NCBI GenBank assembly: GCA_034675505.1
Contig: JAUCDD010000045.1
Coordinates: 124,001 to 188,000, forward strand
From: Melaminivora sp034675505
GTDB lineage: Bacteria > Pseudomonadota > Gammaproteobacteria > Burkholderiales > Burkholderiaceae_C
DNA: 64,000 nt
Reading direction: 5' to 3'
Position numbers and translations under genes: made by a program. The notes beneath the pieces were generated by a model, which had not been told where the DNA came from, made no database searches, and was given only the letters and a program-made list of their open reading frames with translations. Positions within the stretch are counted from its first letter, which is position 1, and each line of letters begins with the position of its first letter. Below, one piece after another: positions 22,328 through 29,760 of the stretch.

Positions 22328-22710
22328 CCCCAGAACTTGACACCCTGCTGTGCCAGCGCCACCCGCAGCTCTTGCAACACCGCCACGCCGACCGGCAAAC
22401 CTGCGCCATGGGCTGGGGAGTGCAATGCGGCGACGGCTGGTTCACCTTGATCGACACGCTGTGCGAACGCCTGCAACAGGAAACCGAACAGGACGACGCA
22501 CCACAGGCAGCGGCCATGCAGATCAAGCAGAAGTGGGGCCGGCTGCGCTTTGTCCTGGAGCCCGCCACCGAACGCCAGCAAGCCATGATCGACCTGGCCG
22601 AAGCCTTGTCCGCGCGCCTGTGCGAGTCGTGCGGCAAGCCCGGCCAGATGGCATCCATCCGTGGCTATCGCACCCCGCGCTGCGCGGAGCACACACCGCC
22701 TGCGCCTTGA
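22324..22710 (+). CDS. Small uncharacterised protein with a C-terminal Cys-x2-Cys site
   Basis: This 128-residue soluble protein has no assigned function. The middle, MGWGVQCGDGWFTLIDTLCE, is followed by IKQKWGRLRFVLE and by a C-terminal possible zinc site CESCGKPG ... CAEH. I have seen the combination of a CGDGW segment, a QVKEKFGGLRF-like segment and a CE.CG.PG end in widespread small proteins of unknown function, often near phage or accessory genes. That match is from memory and needs a search. It starts 154 bases after the Sir2 stop and 78 bases before the DUF262 pair, all on one strand, so an operon is likely. Confidence 0.7.
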   Translation: MTPELDTLLCQRHPQLLQHRHADRQTCAMGWGVQCGDGWFTLIDTLCERLQQETEQDDAPQAAAMQIKQKWGRLRFVLEPATERQQAMIDLAEALSARLCESCGKPGQMASIRGYRTPRCAEHTPPAP

Positions 22711-22788
22711 CGGCAGTGCAGCCAGTGCGTGACCCGCGCGGGCTGGCTCCACCAGGACACTCTGACAGCAACACAAGAAAGACAACAC

Positions 22789-24069
22789 ATGGCAATCAAG
22801 GAGGCCGGGGTCAGCGCCGTCAGCGTAGGCGCGCTGCTGGCGCAAAAGCTGCGCATTCCCGAATACCAGCGCCCCTACCGCTGGCGGCCCGAGATGGCCT
22901 TGCAATTGGTGGACGATCTCAGGGAAGCGCAAGCCCGCAGCGAAGATGTCCCGTATGTGCTGGGCGCAGTCATTCTTCACGAGCGCGAAGGTTGGCTGGA
23001 TGTGGTGGACGGCCAGCAACGGCTGCTGACGCTGCACATGATCTTTGGCGTGCTGCAGTCCAAGGATCTGCTGCCCGATCGCCAGGACAAGTCGCCGGTA
23101 TCCCTGGTGTGGCACGCCCTTCAGCATCGGCTGGCCGGGCTGGACAGGCCCGAGAATGACAGCCTGCTCGACTTCATCAGCAACCGGTGCCAACTGGTGC
23201 GCGTGGTGACCGACGACGTGGACGAGGCTTTTCGGGTGTTCGATTCGCAGAACTACCGCGGCAAGCCGCTGGCCCCCCACGACCTGCTCAAGGCCCACCA
23301 TCTGCGGGCAATGCGAGACGAATCGGCCGCGATGCAAACCGCCGTGGTCGAGGCCTGGGAGTCGGTGACGGACGAGAAGCTGCACCGTCTCTTTGCCGTT
23401 TTTCTGTACCGCATTGCCCGTTGGTCACGCGGCGAAAGCGCACCGGGCTTTTCCATTCACAACATCGGCATCTTCAAGGGCATTGCGCCGACACCCCACG
23501 CTCGCGCGCTTGTGCCTTGCGAGCGCTACCACCTGGCGGCGCAGACTGCATTGCCGTTGCTGACGTCCTGGCTGGCACCTGTGACGCTGGACGAGCGGGA
23601 CGCGGCACGCAGCCGGTTTCAGCTGGATGCACCGCCAATCGCAGGGCGGCCTTTCTTCGAGATGGTGTCCTTCATGTTGAAGGAGCTGGAATTGGTGGAG
23701 CAGGAGGCCAAAGAGCGTGTCAGCCACTTCGACAAGTCGCGCGGGCGCTACCGCTATACCCATGAGCTCTTCATCGCCGCCCTGCTCTACTACACCAACA
23801 AATTCGGCAGCAACGACCTGCCACAAGCCCGCGACAGGTTGTTTGCCTGGGCCTACGCGCTGCGGGTGGAGAAGGCCCGCGTGCAGTTTGCGTCCATCGA
23901 CAACCGGGCACGTGGCAAGGACGATGCAGCCGCCTCGCCCTTCGTCCTGATGCGCAATGCCATCGCGGCGCAGGCCATCCAAAGGCTCGCGATAGCAAAG
24001 CCCACGCCGTACCGCGCCGAACACGAAAAAGAACTCCAGGCCCTCATCCAACCCCTATGCACACCATGA
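22789..24069 (+). CDS. DUF262-domain protein without a nuclease domain (GmrS-like)
   Basis: The product has 426 residues from the ATG at 22789; an in-frame ATG at 22729 is less likely because the stretch it would add is unlike the family. The DUF262 signature is present: IPEYQRPYRWRPEM at about 22-35 and DVVDGQQRLLTLHMIFG at about 69-85, where DGQQR is the NTP-handling ParB-like motif. FDSQNYRGKPLAPHDLLKAH follows at about 152-171. The C-terminal half is helical (FFEMVSFMLKELELVEQEAK), and I see no HNH nuclease motif. In GmrSD-type systems DUF262 senses modified DNA and hydrolyses NTP. Its stop overlaps the next start (ATGA), so the two proteins are probably made together. Confidence 0.85.
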   Translation: MAIKEAGVSAVSVGALLAQKLRIPEYQRPYRWRPEMALQLVDDLREAQARSEDVPYVLGAVILHEREGWLDVVDGQQRLLTLHMIFGVLQSKDLLPDRQDKSPVSLVWHALQHRLAGLDRPENDSLLDFISNRCQLVRVVTDDVDEAFRVFDSQNYRGKPLAPHDLLKAHHLRAMRDESAAMQTAVVEAWESVTDEKLHRLFAVFLYRIARWSRGESAPGFSIHNIGIFKGIAPTPHARALVPCERYHLAAQTALPLLTSWLAPVTLDERDAARSRFQLDAPPIAGRPFFEMVSFMLKELELVEQEAKERVSHFDKSRGRYRYTHELFIAALLYYTNKFGSNDLPQARDRLFAWAYALRVEKARVQFASIDNRARGKDDAAASPFVLMRNAIAAQAIQRLAIAKPTPYRAEHEKELQALIQPLCTP

Positions 24070-25994
24070 GCCCCAACCAGCTGGACCCCAAACTGCTCAC
24101 GGTCGGCGGATTGTTCGACGGTGACGCCGCCTACACCGTGCCCATCTACCAGCGCAACTACGCATGGGGAGCTGTGCAGATCGAGCAGCTCATCAGCGAC
24201 ATCCAGGATGCGCAGGAGCGCGGGCAGAGCAATTACTTTCTGGGCAATCTCGTCGTCACCCCCAGGGGTGAAAGCGGCAAAAACTTCGAAGTCATCGATG
24301 GGCAACAGCGGCTGACCACGCTCTACCTGCTGCTGACGTTCTTGCAAGGTGATGGCAGCAGCCCCTGGACCCACCACCAGGGTCGCCTGCAATATGCATC
24401 CCGCGCGCGGGCCGCCGAAGCCCTTCGACGCATAGGACAAGAAACCTCTTTTCCTCCAGGGCAGATGCAAGGCCCGATGGCCGATGACGATGGTGCCATC
24501 CATGACGGCTTCAACATCATCCAGCAGCACGAAAAGCTGCGCCACCCGGCTGACCGGCACGCCTTTGCGGATTTTTTGCGCAAAAAAGTAACCGTCGTGC
24601 GTGCCTCACTGCCACCGAAGACCGACCTGAACCGCTATTTCGAAATCATGAACACACGCGGCGAGCAACTCCAACCGGTGGACATCGTCAAGGCACGCCT
24701 GATGAGCCAGCTGCCCGAATCCGAACGCGCTGCCTTCGCGTGGATCTGGGATGCCTGCGCCGATATGGATGTGTATGTGCAGATGGCTTTGACCCGTGGA
24801 AACACGGACTTGCGCGAAAGAATCTTCGGCTCCGACTGGTCCTGGCTGACGCTGCCTGACTTTGCAGCCCTTGTCTCGGCTTTTGTCAGCGCGCAATCAC
24901 CCAACCCGCCTGATGCAGGCACGTTCATGCTCAGCCAAGCTTTGCCTCTGGACGCCGCCTTGCAAAAATACGCTCATGGCGGCAAGCCCGCCGCCAGCGC
25001 CGAAGAAGGCAGCGAGCGCTTTCGCTCCACCATCGAATTCCCGGTGTTCCTGCTGCATGTCCTGAAAGTCGCCAAGGGCGGCGAGGACGAAGACGAGGGA
25101 CAGCTGGACGACAAGCGTCTCATCCAGTCGTTCACCAGGGCGATACCCGAAGGTCAGGAGGCGCAGTGGGTGCGGGATTTTGCCTTTACCCTCCTGCGCT
25201 GCCGCAACCTCTTTGACAGCTTTATCCTGAAGCGCCAGTTCGCGGTCAGCGCAGAGGATGACGAAGGGGAATGGTCGCTGCAACGCCTGAAGAAGAATGT
25301 GTCCAACGACAAATCGACGCCGGGCTATGCCCATGTCTTTCGCCACGAGGGCACGGCCCAGGACAGCGATCCCGATTTCGATAAGCGTGATGTGCTGCTG
25401 CTGCAGTCCATGCTGCGCATTACCTACACCTCGCCGCGCGCCATGCACTGGATGACCAAGACCCTCCAATGGTTGGTACGGCAGCCCGAGCCGCAGGCCA
25501 TTGACAGTGCCGACCTGGCCAATTTGCTCAAGAACTTCGCCCGCGCCAAGGTGGCATCCGCCTTTCTGCACGCAGAATCCAAGCCGCAGGGCTTCGGCAT
25601 CGCCCGGATCGTGTTCACCTACCTGGATTACCTGCTGCTGGACGAGAAGGCGAAGGGAAATTTCAAATTCCAGTTTCGCAACTCCATCGAGCATTTCTAT
25701 CCGCAGAACCCGGCCGAGGCGCAGTCAGGCGCCTTGGACCCTGAGAACAACCTTCACTGCCTGGGAAACCTCGCACTGGTCAGTGTCCGCGCCAATTCCA
25801 AGTTCAGCAACTATCCGCCCGAGGTCAAAGCCAAATACTCCAAGGCCGAGCACTCCAAGGGCAGCATAGAAGCGCAAAGCCCCAAGCTGCAACGCATGGC
25901 AGAGATCACGCGCAGCGAGGGATGGGGCGACAAGCAGGTGCAAGAGCACCACAAAGCCATGGTGGACCTGCTGACAGCGGATAGTCAAAAATAA
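24066..25994 (+). CDS. DUF262-DUF1524 protein, GmrSD/SspE-like restriction factor
   Basis: The 642-residue product begins at ATG 24066, which forms an ATGA overlap with the upstream gene; an ATG at 24057 is also in frame. The N-terminal DUF262 motifs are VPIYQRNYAW (about 25-34), FEVIDGQQRLTTLY (about 74-87) and RYFEIMNTRGEQLQPVDIVK (about 190-209). The C-terminus has the DUF1524 HNH-type nuclease signature: NSIEHFYPQNP (about 538-548), NNLHCLGNLALVS (about 560-572) and NSKFSNYPPE (about 577-586). In GmrSD and SspE this pairing gives an NTP-driven endonuclease acting on glucosylated or phosphorothioated DNA. Target here is unknown. The surrounding sequence is less GC-rich than the housekeeping genes. 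A dispersed repeat overlaps the stop region. Confidence 0.87.
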   Translation: MSPNQLDPKLLTVGGLFDGDAAYTVPIYQRNYAWGAVQIEQLISDIQDAQERGQSNYFLGNLVVTPRGESGKNFEVIDGQQRLTTLYLLLTFLQGDGSSPWTHHQGRLQYASRARAAEALRRIGQETSFPPGQMQGPMADDDGAIHDGFNIIQQHEKLRHPADRHAFADFLRKKVTVVRASLPPKTDLNRYFEIMNTRGEQLQPVDIVKARLMSQLPESERAAFAWIWDACADMDVYVQMALTRGNTDLRERIFGSDWSWLTLPDFAALVSAFVSAQSPNPPDAGTFMLSQALPLDAALQKYAHGGKPAASAEEGSERFRSTIEFPVFLLHVLKVAKGGEDEDEGQLDDKRLIQSFTRAIPEGQEAQWVRDFAFTLLRCRNLFDSFILKRQFAVSAEDDEGEWSLQRLKKNVSNDKSTPGYAHVFRHEGTAQDSDPDFDKRDVLLLQSMLRITYTSPRAMHWMTKTLQWLVRQPEPQAIDSADLANLLKNFARAKVASAFLHAESKPQGFGIARIVFTYLDYLLLDEKAKGNFKFQFRNSIEHFYPQNPAEAQSGALDPENNLHCLGNLALVSVRANSKFSNYPPEVKAKYSKAEHSKGSIEAQSPKLQRMAEITRSEGWGDKQVQEHHKAMVDLLTADSQK

Positions 25995-26045
25995 TAGCCA
26001 TTGACGCTTGCTGGACACGGGCTGGAAGCTGATTTGGCTCGTATT
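25982..26045 (+). repeat. Dispersed ATAGCT-type intergenic repeat, copy 5 (right flank of island)
   Basis: It reads AATAATAGCCATTGACGC, then CACGGGC at the fixed 22-base offset, then GCTGATTTGGCTCG. It is the most diverged core of the family in this window but aligns without gaps to copy 4. It overlaps the end of the DUF262-DUF1524 gene and lies just before the convergent tusA-like gene. Confidence 0.7.
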
Positions 26046-26046
26046 T

Positions 26047-26274
26047 TTACCGCCGGCGCAACAGGTGGATGAACTCAGCGCCCTCGGTGCGCTGCTCCAC
26101 CAGCTCATTGCCCGTCTGCCGCGCGAATGCCTGAAAGTCGCGCAGCGAGCCGGTGTCGGTGGCCACCACGCGCAGCAGCTGCCCGCTGGCCATGCCGGCC
26201 AGCGCCTTCTTGGCGCGCAGGATGGGCAGTGGGCAGTTCAGCCCGCGCGCATCCACTTCCTGATCAATCTGCAT
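26047..26274 (-). CDS. TusA/SirA-family sulfur carrier protein
   Basis: The 75-residue protein has the SirA/TusA fold. QEVDARGLNCPLPILRAKKA contains the catalytic cysteine in NCPLPIL (about residue 14), the residue that carries sulfur as persulfide. LLRVVATDTGSLRDFQAFAR follows as in the family. It is too short and lacks the anchors for a YedF or rhodanese fusion. It lies eight bases downstream of the nudix gene on the same strand. It may serve tRNA thiolation or another sulfur-relay role; which one is not shown. Confidence 0.92.
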   Translation of the reverse strand: MQIDQEVDARGLNCPLPILRAKKALAGMASGQLLRVVATDTGSLRDFQAFARQTGNELVEQRTEGAEFIHLLRRR

Positions 26275-26282
26275 GTCTCGTC

Positions 26283-26858
26283 TCAATCCTTGGGATGCGG
26301 CGCGGGCGCGTCCAGCCCGCGGCGGCGCTCGGCGTTTTCCTCGTCGGTGAAGAACACCGGCTCGTGCCCGCGCGAGCGCAGCCAGTCGGCCAGCGCGTAG
26401 CCGGTGCCCGCCGGCCAGCACTTGAGCTCGTGCAATTCGTAGAAGCGGTGGTCCACCAGCTCGGGCGACAGGCGCACCTGGCCGCTGGCCTGCACGTGGT
26501 AGGCGATGATGACCTGGTTCATGCGCAAGAACTCGTACACGCCCACCAGCCGCACGGCCTGGGCGTCCAGGTTGGTTTCTTCCTTGAGCTCGCGCGCGAT
26601 GCCCTCCTCGGGCGACTCGCCGGCCTCCATGAAGCCGGTGATCAGCGCGAACATCTTGGGCGGCCACAGCGCGTTGCGCGCCAGCAGTACGCGGCCCTCC
26701 ACCTCGACGATGGCGGCCAGGACCGGGGTCGGGTTGTTCCAGTGCGTCCACTCGCAGGCCGGGCAGCGCAGGCGCTCCTTGGGGCCGCTGTCTTCCATCA
26801 GTACCCTGGGGGCCAGGGGCGTGGCGCAATGGGGGCAGAAGCGGTATTCGTGCTGCAT
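26283..26858 (-). CDS. Nudix hydrolase with N-terminal zinc ribbon (NudC-like, short)
   Basis: It probably hydrolyses a nucleoside-diphosphate compound. The 191-residue protein begins with a zinc ribbon, FCPHCATPLAP and RCPACEW, as in NudC (NADH pyrophosphatase). The Nudix box is at GFMEAGESPEEGIARELKEE, with the required G, E and REL-EE residues. It lacks the large N-terminal domain of E. coli NudC, so the substrate may be NADH or another dinucleotide. It lies between cysM and tusA on the same strand; a dispersed repeat separates it from cysM. Confidence 0.9.
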   Translation of the reverse strand: MQHEYRFCPHCATPLAPRVLMEDSGPKERLRCPACEWTHWNNPTPVLAAIVEVEGRVLLARNALWPPKMFALITGFMEAGESPEEGIARELKEETNLDAQAVRLVGVYEFLRMNQVIIAYHVQASGQVRLSPELVDHRFYELHELKCWPAGTGYALADWLRSRGHEPVFFTDEENAERRRGLDAPAPHPKD

Positions 26859-26862
26859 CACT

Positions 26863-26922
26863 ATGTTTTTAATAGCTACAGGCCGGCCATTGGCGCCGGC
26901 ACAGGCGGGTTTTGGCCTCTCA
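26863..26922 (+). repeat. Dispersed ATAGCT-type intergenic repeat, copy 6
   Basis: ATAGCT at 26872-26877 and CGCCGGC at 26894-26900 keep the fixed 22-base offset, followed by a GGCGGGTTTTGGCCTC arm. It fills the cysM-nudix gap and overlaps the last codon of cysM. Confidence 0.8.
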
Positions 26923-27825
26923 AGCCGGGAAAACGCCGGTGGACAGGTAGCGGTCGCCCCGGTCGCACACCACGAACACGATGGTCGCGTTCTGCTCGCG
27001 GGCCGCGATCTGCTGCGCCACCCAGCAGGCGCCAGCGGCGGAGATGCCGCCAAACAGCCCTTCCTCGCGCGCCATGCGCCGGGCCATGTCCTCGGCGTCG
27101 TCCTGGCTGACCAGCACCAGCTCATCGACCAGCTGCGGCTCGTAGATCCGGGGCTGGTATTCCTCGGGCCACTTGCGGATGCCGGGGATGCGCGAGCCTT
27201 CGGCCGGCTGCGCGCCAATGATGCGCACGCCAGGGTTTTGCTCGCGCAGGAAGCGCGACACGCCGGTGATGGTGCCGGTCGTGCCCATGGCGCTGACGAA
27301 GTGCGTGATGCGCCCGCCGGTCTGCTCCCACAGTTCCGGGCCGGTAGTCTCGTAGTGGATGCGCGGGTTGTCGGCATTGGCGAACTGGTCGAGCACGACG
27401 CCCTTGCCCTGCGCCACCATCTGTTCGGCCAGGTCGCGGGCATATTCCATGCCGCCGCTCTTGGGCGTGAGGATCAACTCGGCGCCGTAGGCGCGCATGG
27501 TCTGCGCCCGCTCGACCGACAAGTCCTCGGGCATGATCAGCAGCATGCGGTAGCCGCGCACGGCCGCCACCATCGCCAGCGCGATGCCGGTGTTGCCGGA
27601 GGTCGCCTCGATCAGCGTGTCGCCGGGGCGGATGCTGCCGCGCTCCTCGGCGCGGCGGATCATGGACAGCGCCGCGCGATCCTTCACCGAGCCGGCCGGG
27701 TTGTTGCCCTCCAGCTTGCCCAGCACCACGTTGCCGCGCGCCGCGTTGTCCTGCGCGCCGATGCGCTGCAGCGCCACCAGCGGCGTGCGCCCGATGGCGT
27801 CGTCAATCGTCGGATAAGTCGTCAT
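26920..27825 (-). CDS. cysM: Cysteine synthase B CysM
   Basis: A PLP enzyme, it makes cysteine or S-sulfocysteine from O-acetylserine with sulfide or thiosulfate. The 301-residue protein begins MTTYPTIDDAIGRTPLVALQ. The PLP lysine is in NPAGSVKDRAA, the substrate loop in EATSGNTGIALAMVA and the phosphate loop in GTTGTITGV. CysM rather than CysK is indicated by its length and the segment RKWPEEYQPRIYEPQLVDEL near the active-site lid. It lies 44 bases from the start of the divergent tRNA-Leu. It may share sulfur metabolism with the tusA-like gene downstream. Confidence 0.95.
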   Translation of the reverse strand: MTTYPTIDDAIGRTPLVALQRIGAQDNAARGNVVLGKLEGNNPAGSVKDRAALSMIRRAEERGSIRPGDTLIEATSGNTGIALAMVAAVRGYRMLLIMPEDLSVERAQTMRAYGAELILTPKSGGMEYARDLAEQMVAQGKGVVLDQFANADNPRIHYETTGPELWEQTGGRITHFVSAMGTTGTITGVSRFLREQNPGVRIIGAQPAEGSRIPGIRKWPEEYQPRIYEPQLVDELVLVSQDDAEDMARRMAREEGLFGGISAAGACWVAQQIAAREQNATIVFVVCDRGDRYLSTGVFPA

Positions 27826-27846
27826 ACAGCCTTACTGTGCCATAAT
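27819..27846 (+). promoter_or_regulatory. Promoter of tRNA-Leu
   Basis: CATAAT at 27841-27846 lies 23 bases before the mature tRNA 5' end, with TCGTCA at 27819-27824 as the best -35 at 16 bases. It overlaps the start of the divergent cysM. Confidence 0.5.
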
Positions 27847-27869
27847 TTGCGACTTCGCTTCTTGCGCCC

Positions 27870-27954
27870 GCCCGGGTGGTGAAATTGGTAGACGCAGGGG
27901 ACTCAAAATCCCCCACCGAAAGGTGTGCCGGTTCGATTCCGGCCCCGGGCACCA
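27870..27954 (+). tRNA. tRNA-Leu (CAA anticodon)
   Basis: The 7-bp acceptor stem GCCCGGG / CCCGGGC is perfect and the CCA end is encoded (27952-27954). The anticodon arm is GGGGA / TCCCC with the loop CTCAAAA, giving anticodon CAA at 27904-27906, which reads UUG. A long variable arm (CACCGAAAGGTGTG) is as expected for a class II tRNA. The T loop reads GGTTCGATTCC. No integrase or att repeat is visible next to it. Confidence 0.97.
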
Positions 27955-28039
27955 CGAATTCGCGCGGCCGGCCGCCCAGGTTTTGCACAACCACAGGGCC
28001 ACACCGGCCCTTGCGCCCGCGCTGTGCAGCGCAAAAATG

Positions 28040-28066
28040 GCTCGCCGCCCGGCGGGCTTTTTTTTT
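28040..28066 (+). terminator. Rho-independent terminator of tRNA-Leu
   Basis: GCTCGCC (28040-28046) pairs with GGCGGGC (28051-28057) across a four-base loop, with one G-U pair, and is followed by nine T residues. Confidence 0.9.
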
Positions 28067-28080
28067 GCCTCGCCCCGCCC

Positions 28081-28209
28081 TCATCCGCGTGGGCGCCGCC
28101 CGCCCGTGCAGGCCAGGTGGGGCGGGGCATCGGCCGGCTCTGGCGGCTTGCCCGGCACATCCGGCTCGACCGGCTGGTCGCCTGGATGGCGATGCGAAGC
28201 GTGCTGCAT
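28081..28209 (-). CDS. Possible small Pro-rich protein (42 residues)
   Basis: An ATG at 28209 has a good AGGAG ribosome site six bases upstream. The frame reads MQHASHRHPGDQPVEPDVPG, then a Pro/Glu-rich tail to a TGA at 28081. It has no recognised domain. It points toward the tRNA terminator and lies in a stretch with no other strong gene. The translation signal is the only support, so it may be spurious. Confidence 0.4.
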   Translation of the reverse strand: MQHASHRHPGDQPVEPDVPGKPPEPADAPPHLACTGGRRPRG

Positions 28210-28878
28210 GAAAGTCTCCTGCAAGGCCAGGCGGCCTGGCCTGGTACAGCGGCCGAAACACCGGCCGGCCATGTCAACGAACGAATGAATGAATGAATGG
28301 ATGGGTGCCGGGCGAGAGTGGGACAGCGGCGGCGCGCAGCGCCAGCTCGTCGCACCCCGGCAATCGGGATGCATGAGCCGCTGCCCGTTTCAACGGCGCC
28401 GTGCTGATGAGGCTGCATTCGTCTGCACCCAGGGCGCTTGCAAGCTGCAAGGCGGCCATCGCGCTTGATGGCCCGCCTGCGGCGCGCACCCTCGGCCAGC
28501 GTGAATCCAGCCGCAGCGGCGGTGGCTGGGCAGACAGTGGAGAAAGCACCACCAATGGGGTTCATCCACCGGCACCGGCCGGCCCGCTCGCCATCCCGCG
28601 GCGCCGAAAACTCAGGGTTGCCCGTGCGGACGGGCACTGCGCCGCATCGGTTGTGCGGGGTATAGGCCGGGGTATGGAGGCGGGTGGCTTGCGCCGGTCT
28701 TGCGGTTGTCGTTCATGGTGTCGTTGTCCCTGCGGATCATTTTTTGCGGCGGCTCATGGGCCGGACCGGTCACTCAAGCAGCAACCATAGGCGGCCCGGC
28801 AGATGGGCCATGTAGGACGATGGCGGACCCGCGTTACCGCCCGGTGACAGTCTGTACCGGTGTTGCGGCGCCCAGGGG
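28210..28878. other. Poorly coding stretch downstream of tRNA-Leu
   Basis: I see no convincing gene here. Open frames in both directions have arbitrary compositions rich in Arg and Ala. One 34-codon frame on the minus strand (28716 to 28612, MNDNRKTGASHPPPYPGLYP) has a weak AGGGA ten bases upstream and remains possible. The segment also holds a short tetranucleotide repeat at 28279-28302. Composition is GC-rich like the rest, so there is no sign of a recent foreign insert. Confidence 0.5.
28279..28302 (+). repeat. GAAT tetranucleotide repeat
   Basis: Four perfect GAAT units (28283-28298) are flanked by one diverged unit on each side (GAAC, GGAT). It is too short to expect frequent slippage and lies in no supported gene. 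Confidence 0.7.
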
Positions 28879-29106
28879 TCAGCCTTCCTGGCGCTGCACC
28901 TGCTTGCGCCCGGCGTCGGTGAGAGTGAAGGCGCCTTCGGGCGTCCGGCGTATGTATCCCCACTCCAGCAGGCGGCCCGACAGGTGTTGCTTCAGGGCCT
29001 CGGGGACTGTCATGACGGGCTCCAGCTCAAGCCGCTTCAAGGTTTCCAGCTCATCCACGGTGGGCTCGAAGGTCGGGGCGTGGTAGGTGGACTGCGTGGT
29101 GGCCAT
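28879..29106 (-). CDS. Small hypothetical protein, possible winged helix
   Basis: This 75-residue product starts MATTQSTYHAPTFEPTVDEL with a strong AGGAGAT ribosome site six bases upstream. The second half (LLEWGYIRRTPEGAFTLTDA, then GRKQVQRQ) resembles the helix-plus-wing end of small winged-helix proteins. The rest is too short to place in a family. It is isolated, with no neighbour within 150 bases on its strand. Confidence 0.65.
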   Translation of the reverse strand: MATTQSTYHAPTFEPTVDELETLKRLELEPVMTVPEALKQHLSGRLLEWGYIRRTPEGAFTLTDAGRKQVQRQEG

Positions 29107-29378
29107 GGTGATCTCCTGTGGTCTGTTTTTGAGCCTGGACGCCGCAGGCAGCAGCGGCTCCAGGCGATCGCCAGCATAGGGCCGCCGGCCGCTCCTGCGC
29201 CATCGGCCAACACCCCATGTACGCGCGCGGGTTGCGCTTACAGCAGCCCGGCGGCGGCGCGGCGGCCCCGCTTGGGCGATGATCGCGGCGGGGGCGCCTG
29301 TCCGGCCCGCCTGCATTGCTCCGCGGCCCGGCCGCCTATCTCCTGAGCGGCCCGTGCGCGGTTGCCGCGCCCTCTCCC

Positions 29379-29759
29379 ATGCTCTACGCGCTGACTGCCT
29401 TGCTGATCTTCCAACTACTTGGTGAGGCGCTGGTGCAATGGCTGCAACTTCCGCTGCCGGGGGCATTGGCCGGGATGCTGTTGCTGCTGGCCGCGCTGCT
29501 GGCGCTGGGGCGCACCCCGGCGGCGCTGGAGCGCCTGGCCGGTGGGCTGCTGCAGAACATGATGCTGCTGTTCATTCCCTCGGTGGCCGGGGTGATGCTG
29601 CACTTCGGCCACCTGGCGCGCGAGTGGCTGCCCTTCGCCATCTCGGGCATCGTCGGCGCTGGCGTGACGTTTGCAGTCACCGCCTGGACCATGCACCGCG
29701 TGCTGCCGGCGCCGGTGGGCGCAACCGATGCTGCACCCGGGCAGCAGGAGGGCCGCTGA
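29379..29759 (+). CDS. CidA/LrgA family holin-like protein
   Basis: This 126-residue protein has four hydrophobic segments: MLYALTALLIFQLLGEALVQ, PGALAGMLLLLAALLALG, LLQNMMLLFIPSVAGVMLHF and AISGIVGAGVTFAVTAW. The conserved PLPGALAGM and LLFIPSVAGVM motifs define the LrgA/CidA family, implicated in murein hydrolase control or in export of small organic acids. The next gene, lrgB, begins one base after its stop. The start at 29379 is chosen over 29316 because the N-terminus then matches the first helix. Confidence 0.9.
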   Translation: MLYALTALLIFQLLGEALVQWLQLPLPGALAGMLLLLAALLALGRTPAALERLAGGLLQNMMLLFIPSVAGVMLHFGHLAREWLPFAISGIVGAGVTFAVTAWTMHRVLPAPVGATDAAPGQQEGR

Positions 29760-29760
29760 C

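Noticed and set aside
27903..28637. 244-codon minus-strand frame crossing the tRNA
   Set aside because: Its end (GRNRTGTPFGGGF) is the well-known false peptide produced by reading a tRNA gene backwards.
28401..28790. 129-codon plus-strand frame in the low-coding stretch
   Set aside because: No ribosome site, arbitrary Arg/Ser/Pro composition and no family features.
27870..29400. Integrated prophage or genomic island at tRNA-Leu
   Set aside because: No integrase, transposase, phage gene or repeated tRNA end is visible, and the base composition does not change.
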